A stretch of DNA of 62,163 nt. Source: JAAYEA01 sp012689325. Lineage in GTDB: Bacteria > Chloroflexota > Anaerolineae > JAAYEA01. Of this stretch, positions 49,473 to 58,130 are shown one piece after another (positions within the stretch are counted from its first letter, which is position 1; the number at the start of each line of letters is the position of its first letter). The notes below the pieces were generated by a model. It made no database searches. It was given only the letters and a program-made list of their open reading frames with translations, and had not been told where the DNA came from. The position numbers were made by a program, and so were the translations under genes. Where the stretch lies: assembly GCA_036841525.1 (NCBI GenBank), contig DAITVZ010000021.1, positions 1 through 62,163 of the forward strand. Direction: 5' to 3'.

Positions 49473-51977
49473 CTACCTGACTTGGTCCTCCAGCAAATCC
49501 ACTTCCATCACCCGCCCGTCGCGGCTCACCCGGAAGCTCTTAATCTCGTCGTGCCCCAGCGGGAAGGTCCAGGCGATGTCCCATAGCGGCAGGCGGATGG
49601 TCGCCTCCACGTCCCGGCCGTATGTCTCCACGCAGCGGATGATCCAGTCGTCGCCGTCCTCCGCCTTTTTCAGCACCGTCACCTGGGCGTTGGCTGGCTC
49701 CGAGGCGACCAGGCTGGCGCTGGGCGGCAGCGCGCCGCCGTGCTTTTCCGCGTTGATCACCACCAGCGGCGTGTTGAATGCCTCCGCCGCGCGGGGGGCG
49801 TCGCCGGCGCGCCAATCCTCGTCGTGGGGGAGGATGGCGTAGCGGAAGGTGTGCTCGCCCTGGTCCTGGTAGGGATAGGGCAGCCCCGGCTGCACGATGT
49901 TGGGCTCGTGAAAGACATAGATGGGGCTGCGCAGCGCGGTCAGGCGCATGATCGCCTTGCCCGGCCCCCAGCCGTAGGAGCGGTAACGCGCCCAGACGTC
50001 GTAGCCGTGCTTGCTATCGTTGAGCATCGTCACGCCATAGGGCACCGACTCGACCAGCTTGCGCCGGGCCGCGCCGCTGACGTCGATCCACTCCCCGCAG
50101 GGCTCCTCATCGCCCTTGGAGAGGCGCACGATGTGGCCGTAGGGGATCGCGGCGGTGACCGTGGGCTCGCCCACGTTCAGCGGCCACTCGATCTTGAGCA
50201 TGCGCATCCGTTCCTGCCATTGCACGGTGGAGCCAAAGTCGATCTGGTCGAGGCCGTCATAGAGCGAGATGACCTGCTCCAACGTCGAGCTGCCAAAGCG
50301 CGAGCGCACCCACAGCGAGGCGCGCACCGGCCCGCTTTCCAGCACCGAGATCTGCGCCTCGCCAAAGGCGCCGGCCTCTTTCTGGAAGGTGGTGGTCTCG
50401 TGAGCCCAGGTGTCCGAAGGGTCTTCCAGCACCACGGCGCGGTTGGCCACGTCGCAGAGCACCTCCAGGTCGCGGGCCTTGTCATGGAGCCGCGTCACCC
50501 TGCCCGTGGCGGGGTCCAACTCCAGCCGCCAGCGCGCGCTCTCCAGGGAATTCTCCCCGGCTTGCAGGTTGGAGGCGGGCGCGGAGGAGCCATCCGGCGG
50601 CAGGGCGTGATAGACCCGATAGCCCAGCGCGGGCACGTCGGCCAGGAAGAGCACGTTCACCCGGCCAAAGCCGCAGTGCGCCGGCGGAAAGACGAATTGC
50701 GAGGGGACCTCGCGCCCCTGGTCGTCGACGATGCGGAGCGAGCCCTCGCGCCACCAATCGGGCGAGACCTCGATCTCCAGGTCCCAGTGGCGGCGGTCGA
50801 TCACGATCTCGACGGGGGCCGTGCGGCGCCAGGCGCAGGGGTTATAGACCAGGATGGGAAAACCCTCGCCGCTGGTATCGACGGCGTTGCTCAGGGCCTG
50901 GATGCCGCCATAGAGCGCCTCCTGGGCCAGGGCGGTGGCCCGCCCCTCCATGGCCAGGCTGTCCTCATAGGCGGCCTTGGGGATGGTGCCGCCCAGGGTG
51001 TCGTGGAATTGCAGGAAGAGCAGGTCGCGCCAGGCGCGCTCCAGTTCGGCCTGGGGATAGGCCGCGTCGGCCAGCCCCTGGGCCAGCGCGCAGGCCTTTT
51101 CCGCCGCCATGAGCAGGTGCTCGTTCTGGCGGTTGCGCTGCTTCAGCGCCGAGACGGTGGAATAGCAGCCCTGGGCGTGATGTTGCAGCTCGTCCACCAC
51201 CACCGGGAACTCGACGCCCTCCGCCTGCGCGCCCCGAAAGAGGTCCTCGGCGCGGGCAAAGCGAGCGGCGCCCCCCGCGGCGCGGTCCTGCTCCACGTTG
51301 GCGATGGCCTCCTTGGTGGGGCCGCCGCCGTGGTCGCCCACGCCGTAAAAGAGCACCCGGTTGCGCGTGGCATAGAAATCCCCTTCCGCCATGGCCGCGA
51401 TGTCCCGCGGCCGGGCGCCGCCGGTATAAGTCACCAGGCGGCAGGTGAGCACCCGCGTGCCATCGGGCGCCTCCCACCAAAAGAGGTTGGCGGGCAGCTC
51501 CTTCTCGTGCCAGGCGGGACGCATGAACATATAGTACTTGCAGCCGCTCTTGGCCAGGATCTGCGGCAGGGTGGCGGCGTGGCCAAAGCTATCGGGGTTC
51601 ATCCCCACCGTGGCTTGCACGCCGAATTTCTCGCGAAAGTAGCGCTGCCCATGCAGCGCCTGCCGCACAAAGGACTCGCCGTGGGGGACGTTGCAGTCGG
51701 GCTCGATCCACCAGCCGCCCACGATATCCCACTGGCCGCTGCGGATGCGCTCCGCCACCTGGGCAAAGAGCGCCGGGTCCCAGCGCTCCAGTTGCTCGAA
51801 AAAGGCGGCACTGCTGGTGCTCAGGACGAAATCCGGGTGCTCGTCCATGCGCTCCAGCGCGGAGCGAAAGGTCAGCTTGATCGCCTCGTAGCCCTCCATC
51901 CACCGCCAAAGGTACATCGGGTCGATGTGGGCGTGGCCGACCATGTGGACGATCGGTTGGGTTGCGTCATTGGGCAT
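49473..51977 (-). CDS. GH38 alpha-mannosidase (834 residues)
   Basis: N-terminal zinc site HAHIDPMYLW (H15, H17, D19) and catalytic nucleophile D129 in NPDSFGHAATLP match family GH38. A helical bundle follows (about 300-360) and then large beta-sandwich domains to the end. It removes alpha-mannose residues from glycans by a retaining mechanism. No signal peptide, so cytoplasmic. The substrate must be imported. It lies 12 nt after a second GH38 gene with which it shares low sequence identity, so the two probably split linkage types. Confidence 0.92.
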   Translation of the reverse strand: MPNDATQPIVHMVGHAHIDPMYLWRWMEGYEAIKLTFRSALERMDEHPDFVLSTSSAAFFEQLERWDPALFAQVAERIRSGQWDIVGGWWIEPDCNVPHGESFVRQALHGQRYFREKFGVQATVGMNPDSFGHAATLPQILAKSGCKYYMFMRPAWHEKELPANLFWWEAPDGTRVLTCRLVTYTGGARPRDIAAMAEGDFYATRNRVLFYGVGDHGGGPTKEAIANVEQDRAAGGAARFARAEDLFRGAQAEGVEFPVVVDELQHHAQGCYSTVSALKQRNRQNEHLLMAAEKACALAQGLADAAYPQAELERAWRDLLFLQFHDTLGGTIPKAAYEDSLAMEGRATALAQEALYGGIQALSNAVDTSGEGFPILVYNPCAWRRTAPVEIVIDRRHWDLEIEVSPDWWREGSLRIVDDQGREVPSQFVFPPAHCGFGRVNVLFLADVPALGYRVYHALPPDGSSAPASNLQAGENSLESARWRLELDPATGRVTRLHDKARDLEVLCDVANRAVVLEDPSDTWAHETTTFQKEAGAFGEAQISVLESGPVRASLWVRSRFGSSTLEQVISLYDGLDQIDFGSTVQWQERMRMLKIEWPLNVGEPTVTAAIPYGHIVRLSKGDEEPCGEWIDVSGAARRKLVESVPYGVTMLNDSKHGYDVWARYRSYGWGPGKAIMRLTALRSPIYVFHEPNIVQPGLPYPYQDQGEHTFRYAILPHDEDWRAGDAPRAAEAFNTPLVVINAEKHGGALPPSASLVASEPANAQVTVLKKAEDGDDWIIRCVETYGRDVEATIRLPLWDIAWTFPLGHDEIKSFRVSRDGRVMEVDLLEDQVR

Positions 51978-51989
51978 GGTTTCTCTCCT

Positions 51990-54900
51990 TTATCGCCACC
52001 ACAGGCGGAACGTCTTGATCTCGTACGGCTTGACCTCGAAGGACAGCGCCGAACCGGCCAGGTCCAGACCGTCTTCCGGCTCTTCCACCAGGTTGGTCGC
52101 GACGGCGCGGGTGGGTGGTTGGGCAAAGCGCACTTGGACCGGCCCGCGGCCGCCGTGGGCCTCGTACAGCCGCAACACCCAGCCATCGCCGTCCTCGGCG
52201 GGCTTGAAGGCGGTGACCACCACCCCCGACCCCTCCACCTCCAGCAGACTGCGCGCGCCGCCGTTGCCACTGCCCCGGCTGACGACCGCCGTCATGGGCG
52301 CGTTCAGCTCCCAGCCGCGGCGCGCCGTCCCGCCCTCGCGCCAATCGCCCGCGTGGGGGTAGAGGGCATAGACAAAGTGGTGGTCGCCCAGGTCGGCCTG
52401 CGGATCGGGGTACTCGGGCCCGCGCAGAGCGGTCAGGCGGAGCATATTGCCCTTAACGTCATGGCCGAACCTTCCATCGTTGAGCAGGCTCACGCCATAG
52501 CCCCCTTCGGAGAGGTCCACCCAGTGATGGGCGCAAATCTCGAACTTTTGCTGATCCCAGGTGGTGTTGCGGTGGGTGGGCCGCTGCACCGTGCCGAACT
52601 GGATCTCGCAGGTGGCCTCGGTGCTGCGCACCTGCACCGGGAAGGCGAGCTTGAGCATGGTCTGGCGCTCCTGCCAGTCCACGTCGGCGACGAAATCGAG
52701 CCGCGGCAGGCGCTTGTGGAGCTCGACGCGCAAGCTGGCCTGCGTGTCGCCGCGGGCCCGCTCGATCAGGAGCGCCGCGCGCACCGGGCCGCTTTCGATC
52801 ACTCGGATGGTGGCGGGGCCGTCCCAGCCATACTGGCGCTTCTCAAAGGTGTCATGGACGTTCCAGGCCGCCTCGCGCTCCGGGCCGTCCTGGAAGAGCT
52901 GCCAGAGGTTGGCCGGCTCCTCCGGCGAGATGACCTCTCGCCCGCAGCGCTTGTCCAGCAGGCGCACCAGGTTGCCCTCGTCGTCAAACTCGGCGCGCAG
53001 GGCCGCATTCTCCAGCCCGCGCTCCCGGGCCGCGAGGCCATCCATGGTCCCCGGCGCGCCAGGACGCACCGTATAGCTCTCGTAGCCCATGGCGGGCACG
53101 TCATAGGGCTCAAAGAGGATGCGCGCCTGCCCGTCGCCCCGCGAGAGCACCTGCACGGGGCAGCTTCGCCCGTGAGCATCGCGGAGGTGGAACGCGCCGC
53201 CGGGGTCGGCCACCACCGCTTCCACCGGATCGCTGCGGGACCAGGAGAGTGAGTTAAAGACCACCAGATCGCCGGCGGGCGCGGCCCCATCGGCCAGGGC
53301 GCGCAGGGCCGCCTGCCGCACGCCCAGCGCCGCCTCTTGCGCCCGGTCGAGATCGGCCAGGTTATCCTCATACACGGGCCCGATGGAGCTGCCGGGGAGG
53401 ATGTCGTGGAACTGCTGCAAGAGCACCCGCTCCCAGGCCTGGTGCAACGGCGCCATCTCGACAGGCTGGCCACCCAGCCCGGCCCAAGAGCCCCAGATCT
53501 CGGCGTCGCGCAAGAGCAGCTCGCTCTTGCGGTTGGCGCGTTTGGTGCGTCCCTGGGTCGTATAGGTGCCGCGGTGCGTCTCCAGGTACAGCTCGCCCAC
53601 CCAGGCGGGCAGGTCGGGCGACTGGGCCACCACCGTGTCGAAATAGGCCTCGCCGCCGGTCACCCGCGTGGCGGGCAGGCCGGGGAAGCGCTTTTCTCGC
53701 GCGGCGTATTCCATCATCTCGGGGGTCACGCCGCCGCCGCCATCGCCATAGCCGAAAGGCAGCATCACCTCGTCATAGATGCCCTTTTCCTTGAAATTCT
53801 CCCAGGCCATCCGCAGCTCTTGCGGCACGATGGTGCCGTTGTAATAGCGCAGCAGCTTGGGCACGTGCGCCAGGACGCGCGCGCCGTCGGTCCCCTCCCA
53901 CCAAAAGAGGTGGGAGGGGAAGGGGTTCTGGCTCTGCCAGTGCAGCTTGCAGGTCATAAAGTAGGGGATGCCGCAGCCCGCCAGGATGCTGGGCAGCGAG
54001 GCGGGATAGCCAAAGACGTCGGGCAGCCAGCAGACCCGCGGCCGCGTGCCGAACTCGTCGCGGAAAAAGGCCAGCCCATAGAGCATCTGCCGGATCAGCG
54101 CCTCGCCGGAGGGGACGTTGCAGTCTGATTCCACCCACATGGCCCCGGTGGTCTCCCAGCGCCCGGTCGCCACCCAGCCCTTGATCTGCTCGTAGAGCTC
54201 GGGGAAGCGCTCCTTGGTGTATTGGTAGAGCTGCGCCTGGCTGCAGGCAAAGTGGAAATCGGGGTACTGCTCCATCAGCCGCGCGGCGGTGGAAAAGGTG
54301 CGCCCGCACTTGCGCACGGTCTCGCTCAACGGCCAGAGCCAGGCCGTGTCGATGTGCGTGTGCCCCACCAGGCAGACCTTGCCGCCCTCGGGGTCGGGCT
54401 GGATCGCCGCCAGTCGCTCGGCCAGGATCGCCCGCGCTTGCTGGACCTCCCGCCCGAAATCCTCCCGCGCCAGGGTCAGGTCGACGGCCAGCAGCGCCTC
54501 CTCCAGCGCCGCCGCCAGCCGCTTCTTGCGCCGCTCGTCGGTCACCTCGGGGATCGCCTCGGCGACGAAGCGCAGGTCATAGTAGGCCGCTTCCACATCG
54601 GGGTCCACCTCGATGACGTTGGCTCCCTTGAAAACGGCGCGCTCTCCCCGCAGGTCGGGCTGGCACATGGCCCGCAGCCAGGAGACGAACTCGATCTCCA
54701 GCGCGTGGGCGCCGGAAGCGAGCGCGGGGACGCGGTCGTGGTTGGCGTCCAGCCCCGCATAGGCCTGCCCATCCACCCGCAGCAGCCCCTCCACGCCGGC
54801 CAGGCCGGGAAAATGAAAGCACAGCTTGCCCGTGGGCGTGGTGGCCGCCGGGCAAGCCACTGAGGCCCGGCAAAAGACGGTGGTCAGCGCGGCAAAGGTC

Positions 54901-55058
54901 TCGCCCTCTTGCAGGGGGCGCCAATCGCCGCGGAACTCGTAGGCGCTCTCCGCGGTATAGTCCGCCTCGCGGACCTGCCACGGCCCCACTGGCCAGCTCG
55001 TCACGATGGTGCGCCGGCGCAGGGTGTCCAGCTTGGCGCGGATGATCCGTTCGTCCAT
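51990..55058 (-). CDS. GH38 alpha-mannosidase (1022 residues, long form)
   Basis: Start at ATG 55058 with SD GGGAGG. An N-terminal roughly 220-residue beta-rich domain (SWPVGPWQVREADY, ...HALEIEFVSWLRAM) precedes the catalytic domain, as in the yeast Ams1/long bacterial type. Zinc site HTHIDTAWLW (H233, H235, D237) and nucleophile D347 (WLPDVFGYPASLP) are present. C-terminal beta-sandwich domains follow. Cytoplasmic. The first mannosidase in the transcript; 14 nt after the secreted protein gene. Confidence 0.92.
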   Translation of the reverse strand: MDERIIRAKLDTLRRRTIVTSWPVGPWQVREADYTAESAYEFRGDWRPLQEGETFAALTTVFCRASVACPAATTPTGKLCFHFPGLAGVEGLLRVDGQAYAGLDANHDRVPALASGAHALEIEFVSWLRAMCQPDLRGERAVFKGANVIEVDPDVEAAYYDLRFVAEAIPEVTDERRKKRLAAALEEALLAVDLTLAREDFGREVQQARAILAERLAAIQPDPEGGKVCLVGHTHIDTAWLWPLSETVRKCGRTFSTAARLMEQYPDFHFACSQAQLYQYTKERFPELYEQIKGWVATGRWETTGAMWVESDCNVPSGEALIRQMLYGLAFFRDEFGTRPRVCWLPDVFGYPASLPSILAGCGIPYFMTCKLHWQSQNPFPSHLFWWEGTDGARVLAHVPKLLRYYNGTIVPQELRMAWENFKEKGIYDEVMLPFGYGDGGGGVTPEMMEYAAREKRFPGLPATRVTGGEAYFDTVVAQSPDLPAWVGELYLETHRGTYTTQGRTKRANRKSELLLRDAEIWGSWAGLGGQPVEMAPLHQAWERVLLQQFHDILPGSSIGPVYEDNLADLDRAQEAALGVRQAALRALADGAAPAGDLVVFNSLSWSRSDPVEAVVADPGGAFHLRDAHGRSCPVQVLSRGDGQARILFEPYDVPAMGYESYTVRPGAPGTMDGLAARERGLENAALRAEFDDEGNLVRLLDKRCGREVISPEEPANLWQLFQDGPEREAAWNVHDTFEKRQYGWDGPATIRVIESGPVRAALLIERARGDTQASLRVELHKRLPRLDFVADVDWQERQTMLKLAFPVQVRSTEATCEIQFGTVQRPTHRNTTWDQQKFEICAHHWVDLSEGGYGVSLLNDGRFGHDVKGNMLRLTALRGPEYPDPQADLGDHHFVYALYPHAGDWREGGTARRGWELNAPMTAVVSRGSGNGGARSLLEVEGSGVVVTAFKPAEDGDGWVLRLYEAHGGRGPVQVRFAQPPTRAVATNLVEEPEDGLDLAGSALSFEVKPYEIKTFRLWWR

Positions 55059-55072
55059 GATCCCTCCCGTAT

Positions 55073-56965
55073 CTAGCGTTGCTTGATGACCAGCGGCAGG
55101 TACGCGCCGTGGCCGAGCTGCGGCGCGATGCGCCCCACCGCCAGGGCGTAGGTCAGATCGCACCCAAAGGTCTGGGCGACCTTTTGGCGTACCTGGATAT
55201 AATAGTTGCCTGCGGTATTGCACTTCCAGCGCAAGCAGGCGGCCCCTCGTTCTCCGCACCCCTCGTCCGCAGAGCCAACCTGGGTCAGCGTGTTGGGGCC
55301 AAAGAGCGTCAGCAGCGTGTCGTTGCCCTTGCCACCCAGCGCTGTGGTGCGGATCAGGTAGGTGATACCCCGCTCGGCGTAAAACTTGGCAAAGTCCACG
55401 TCTCCCTGGGCGTGGTGGCTGTGCGACTGCGGCACGCCGTTGGTCGAGATGACCATGGCCTGGGTCCAGACGTTGTCCGGCTCGTAGCGATCCAGGCACG
55501 GGGTCGGGGTTCGCGTCGGCGTCCGCGTGGGCGTGCGAGTGGGGGTGAGGGTGCGCGTCGGCGTGGGGGTGCGGGTGGGCGTCCTCGTCATGGTGGCGGT
55601 TGGCGTGGGCGTCGGCGGTGGGACCACGATCTTGAGCTTGGCATAGTCCACGTCCAGCCGGTCGCCGGTGCTCGTTGTGCTGCGAAACATCTGGATGCCC
55701 ACCCAGCCCAGGCTGAACACCGGATCGTTGCCGGTCCAGACCTTGACGTCGTTGATATAGAACTCGAGGGTGGCGCCCATGGCCACCACGCGCAATACGT
55801 TCCACTCCGACCCCTTGTGGATTGCGCTGTGGTTCGCCCATTGGGCCAGCGCCACCGCCTCGTCGCCGATCACCCTCCAGACCGAGAACTTGCCGTCCGA
55901 GGCGTACTGGAAAAAGTATCCCCCATACCAGTCCTGGTCTACTTCAGCTTGCGGATAGACCTGGCCCCGGATCACGATGGCGTTGGTGCGCGGATCCGAG
56001 TTGAAGCGGCGCATTTTGACCTCATAGTCCAGATCGCGGTACGGTGGGGTCTGATAGCTGATGGAGGCCACCTGGCCGGGGAGCCCCTCGCTGGAATAAG
56101 ACCCCTCGCCGAGCGTCCAGGTCCCGGCATGCACCTGCCATGCCGCGAGGGACGCCGCGTCGTTGAACTGGGCATCAAAGCCGGCCATCGGCGGGGGCGG
56201 CGAGGTGGGGATGGTCAGCCGGGCATAGTCCACATCCAGGTGGTTGACGCCGCCGGCCGACTCGCGGTACATGCCGATGCCCACGCGCCCGGAGGGCAGG
56301 CTGGCATCGCTGCCCCACCAGACCAGTTCGCCATTGATGTAGAACCAGAAGGACGGACCATAGGCCACCACGCGCAGCGTGTTCCATTCGGAGTTCAGCC
56401 TGACCGCCGGCCGCTCGATCCAGGCGGTGAGGGGAGTGGAGACGCCGCCCACGTTCTTGGAGACGGTGAAATAGCCATCGGCGCTGAACTGAAAGTGGTA
56501 TGAGGAAGCCCAATGGCCGGTGGCCTGCAGGGGATCGGGCGTGCCGCGGATGATGAGCCGGTTGGTGTAGCCGATGTCGCCAAAGCGGCGCAGGCGCACT
56601 TCATAATCCAGCGCGTCATAGACCGCATTGTAGCTTACGGAAGAGGACTTGCCGACGATGCCCTCGGTCGAATACGCGCCGTCGCTCAAGGTCCAGACGC
56701 CCAGGTGCTGCACCCAACCCGCCAGGCTGGAGGGATCGTTGAACTGGGCGTCAAAGCCTGCCGCGCTCGGCGCCTCCGGCTGGGCGGAGGCGGGCCCCAC
56801 CACTTCCCCCGCTGGCGAGCCTGCTGGCGCCGCGCCCGCGCAGGCCGCGCAATCATCGTTCCAACTCGCTTGCCCCAGGGAGGGCGGTGGCTCCGCCAGG
56901 CTCGTCGCGCCCAGCACGATCAGACAGCCCAGGAACAACCACCCGACCCTGGATAGGCGACGCAT
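55073..56965 (-). CDS. Secreted protein: two LamG/DUF1080-like domains, Thr-Pro linker, C-terminal PPC-like domain
   Basis: 630 residues. Signal peptide (about 1-26). Two homologous 180-residue jellyroll domains (about 70-250 and 260-440), each beginning GFDAQFNDxxSLAxWxxHxGxWTLxxGxYSxEG and typical of concanavalin-like glycan binding. Then a Thr/Pro/Arg linker (about 450-490) and a C-terminal pre-peptidase-like domain (DRYEPDNVWTQAMVI...). No catalytic residues recognised. Sitting between an uptake system and two mannosidases, it may bind the polymer at the surface. Confidence 0.8.
   Translation of the reverse strand: MRRLSRVGWLFLGCLIVLGATSLAEPPPSLGQASWNDDCAACAGAAPAGSPAGEVVGPASAQPEAPSAAGFDAQFNDPSSLAGWVQHLGVWTLSDGAYSTEGIVGKSSSVSYNAVYDALDYEVRLRRFGDIGYTNRLIIRGTPDPLQATGHWASSYHFQFSADGYFTVSKNVGGVSTPLTAWIERPAVRLNSEWNTLRVVAYGPSFWFYINGELVWWGSDASLPSGRVGIGMYRESAGGVNHLDVDYARLTIPTSPPPPMAGFDAQFNDAASLAAWQVHAGTWTLGEGSYSSEGLPGQVASISYQTPPYRDLDYEVKMRRFNSDPRTNAIVIRGQVYPQAEVDQDWYGGYFFQYASDGKFSVWRVIGDEAVALAQWANHSAIHKGSEWNVLRVVAMGATLEFYINDVKVWTGNDPVFSLGWVGIQMFRSTTSTGDRLDVDYAKLKIVVPPPTPTPTATMTRTPTRTPTPTRTLTPTRTPTRTPTRTPTPCLDRYEPDNVWTQAMVISTNGVPQSHSHHAQGDVDFAKFYAERGITYLIRTTALGGKGNDTLLTLFGPNTLTQVGSADEGCGERGAACLRWKCNTAGNYYIQVRQKVAQTFGCDLTYALAVGRIAPQLGHGAYLPLVIKQR
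55500..55620 (-). repeat. Short tandem repeats encoding the Thr-Pro-Arg linker
   Basis: Degenerate 12-18-bp units (plus-strand gtgggcgt/gtgcgagtggg) encode TPTRTP repeats between domains. Such tracts are prone to length change. Confidence 0.7.
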
Positions 56966-57008
56966 ATTACCCCCTTGCTAGGCTATGCCCGGAACGAGAT
57001 GGGATAGG

Positions 57009-58106
57009 TTAGTACCGACACTCCTTGGCCGCATCAGCAAAGGCTTGCAGATTAGCGGGGTTGCCGTGGAAAAAGTGATCGGAGGGAGAGCAGATGTAGC
57101 CGCCATCGGGGCAGGCGGCGTGCAGCGCGTAAACTTGGCGCCGGACCGCCTCTGGCGTGCCGTGCTCGAATCCGGCGTTCTGGTCGAAACCGCCGATGAA
57201 AAAGAGGTCTTTGCCCACCCGGCGGTTGGCCTCCGCCAAGGCGCAGTCGCCGCCCATGCTCGGCGGGGTCATGGTCTCCAGGCCGTCGGCGCCGTTTTCC
57301 ACCACCAGCTCGAGCATCCGCATCAGCCCGCCGCAGAGGTGATAGACCACGCGCAGGCCCAGCTCGTGCAACAGCTTGTTCTGGCGTTGGTCGTAGGGCA
57401 GGCAGAACTCGCGGAAGAGCTTGGGGCTGATCACGGTATTGGACCCGGCCCCGCCGCCGGCCTCGATCACATCAAAGGGGACGCCGCGCAATTGCTCGAT
57501 CCAGCGCAGGCGCTTTCGCAGGATGACCTCCAGGGCATGGTGGGTCCATTCCGGCTCGTCCATGGCGTACATGATGGCCGGTTCGGTCCCCACCAACACG
57601 CAGAAATCCTGCCAGGGCGAGCCTTGGCCATAGCCCGAGACGCCGCCGCGCACGATCCCGTTGGCCCCGATCCGGCGCTTGGCCTCGATCACGGGCGTCG
57701 CGTCGGTCCGCGATGGGACGGGGGCGTAGCGGGCAAAGAGCTCGAACTCGTCCTGGTTCTTGATCAGGCACTCGGTGTCCCAGCTCGTGATCGGGCTAGT
57801 GGCATAGCGGCGGGTGAGCGTGCCGCCGGGCGTGGTGATGGTCTCCACCCCATGGCGCACGCCATCGGCATCGGCCCCCAGCTCCTGATGCGACACCCGC
57901 CAACGGTCCAGGTCCCGCTCCGCGTAGGTGCGGTGCGGGCTGACATAGATGACGGCATCCAGGCCAAAACGCGCATACGCCTCATACTGGTCACAGCCGC
58001 CCAGGTAGGTATCGAGGTAATAGCGCATCCAGTTGTGCACCTGCACCGGCAGGTGATCGGGCTTGCCGTTCTCCAAAGCGGTCAACAGCCGCTCGCGCGA
58101 ATCCAT
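57009..58106 (-). CDS. URO-D-family protein with a methyltransferase-type zinc motif
   Basis: 365 residues of the uroporphyrinogen decarboxylase superfamily (PF01208). The heme enzyme's N-terminal Arg/Asp substrate motif is not evident. Instead H256-L-C258 and C339 form the H-x-C-x80-C zinc site of corrinoid/thiol methyltransferases such as MtaA/MtbA. A methyl-transfer role on an imported compound is therefore more likely than heme synthesis, but the substrate is unknown. It lies 24 nt after the ABC ATPase gene, in the same run. Confidence 0.8.
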   Translation of the reverse strand: MDSRERLLTALENGKPDHLPVQVHNWMRYYLDTYLGGCDQYEAYARFGLDAVIYVSPHRTYAERDLDRWRVSHQELGADADGVRHGVETITTPGGTLTRRYATSPITSWDTECLIKNQDEFELFARYAPVPSRTDATPVIEAKRRIGANGIVRGGVSGYGQGSPWQDFCVLVGTEPAIMYAMDEPEWTHHALEVILRKRLRWIEQLRGVPFDVIEAGGGAGSNTVISPKLFREFCLPYDQRQNKLLHELGLRVVYHLCGGLMRMLELVVENGADGLETMTPPSMGGDCALAEANRRVGKDLFFIGGFDQNAGFEHGTPEAVRRQVYALHAACPDGGYICSPSDHFFHGNPANLQAFADAAKECRY

Positions 58107-58130
58107 ATCCTGTCCCCCCGGTATATAGAG

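Noticed and set aside
49740..53252. A 1170-codon open frame on the plus strand across both mannosidase genes
   Set aside because: It is antisense to two well-conserved GH38 genes, crosses their junction and has Arg/Gly/His/Ala-rich, non-protein-like composition. It is an artefact of GC-rich codon use.
51990..55841. A 1283-codon reading that joins the long mannosidase to an upstream segment
   Set aside because: The first 260 codons are a shifted-frame shadow of the secreted-protein gene. The true start is ATG 55058 with a good SD.
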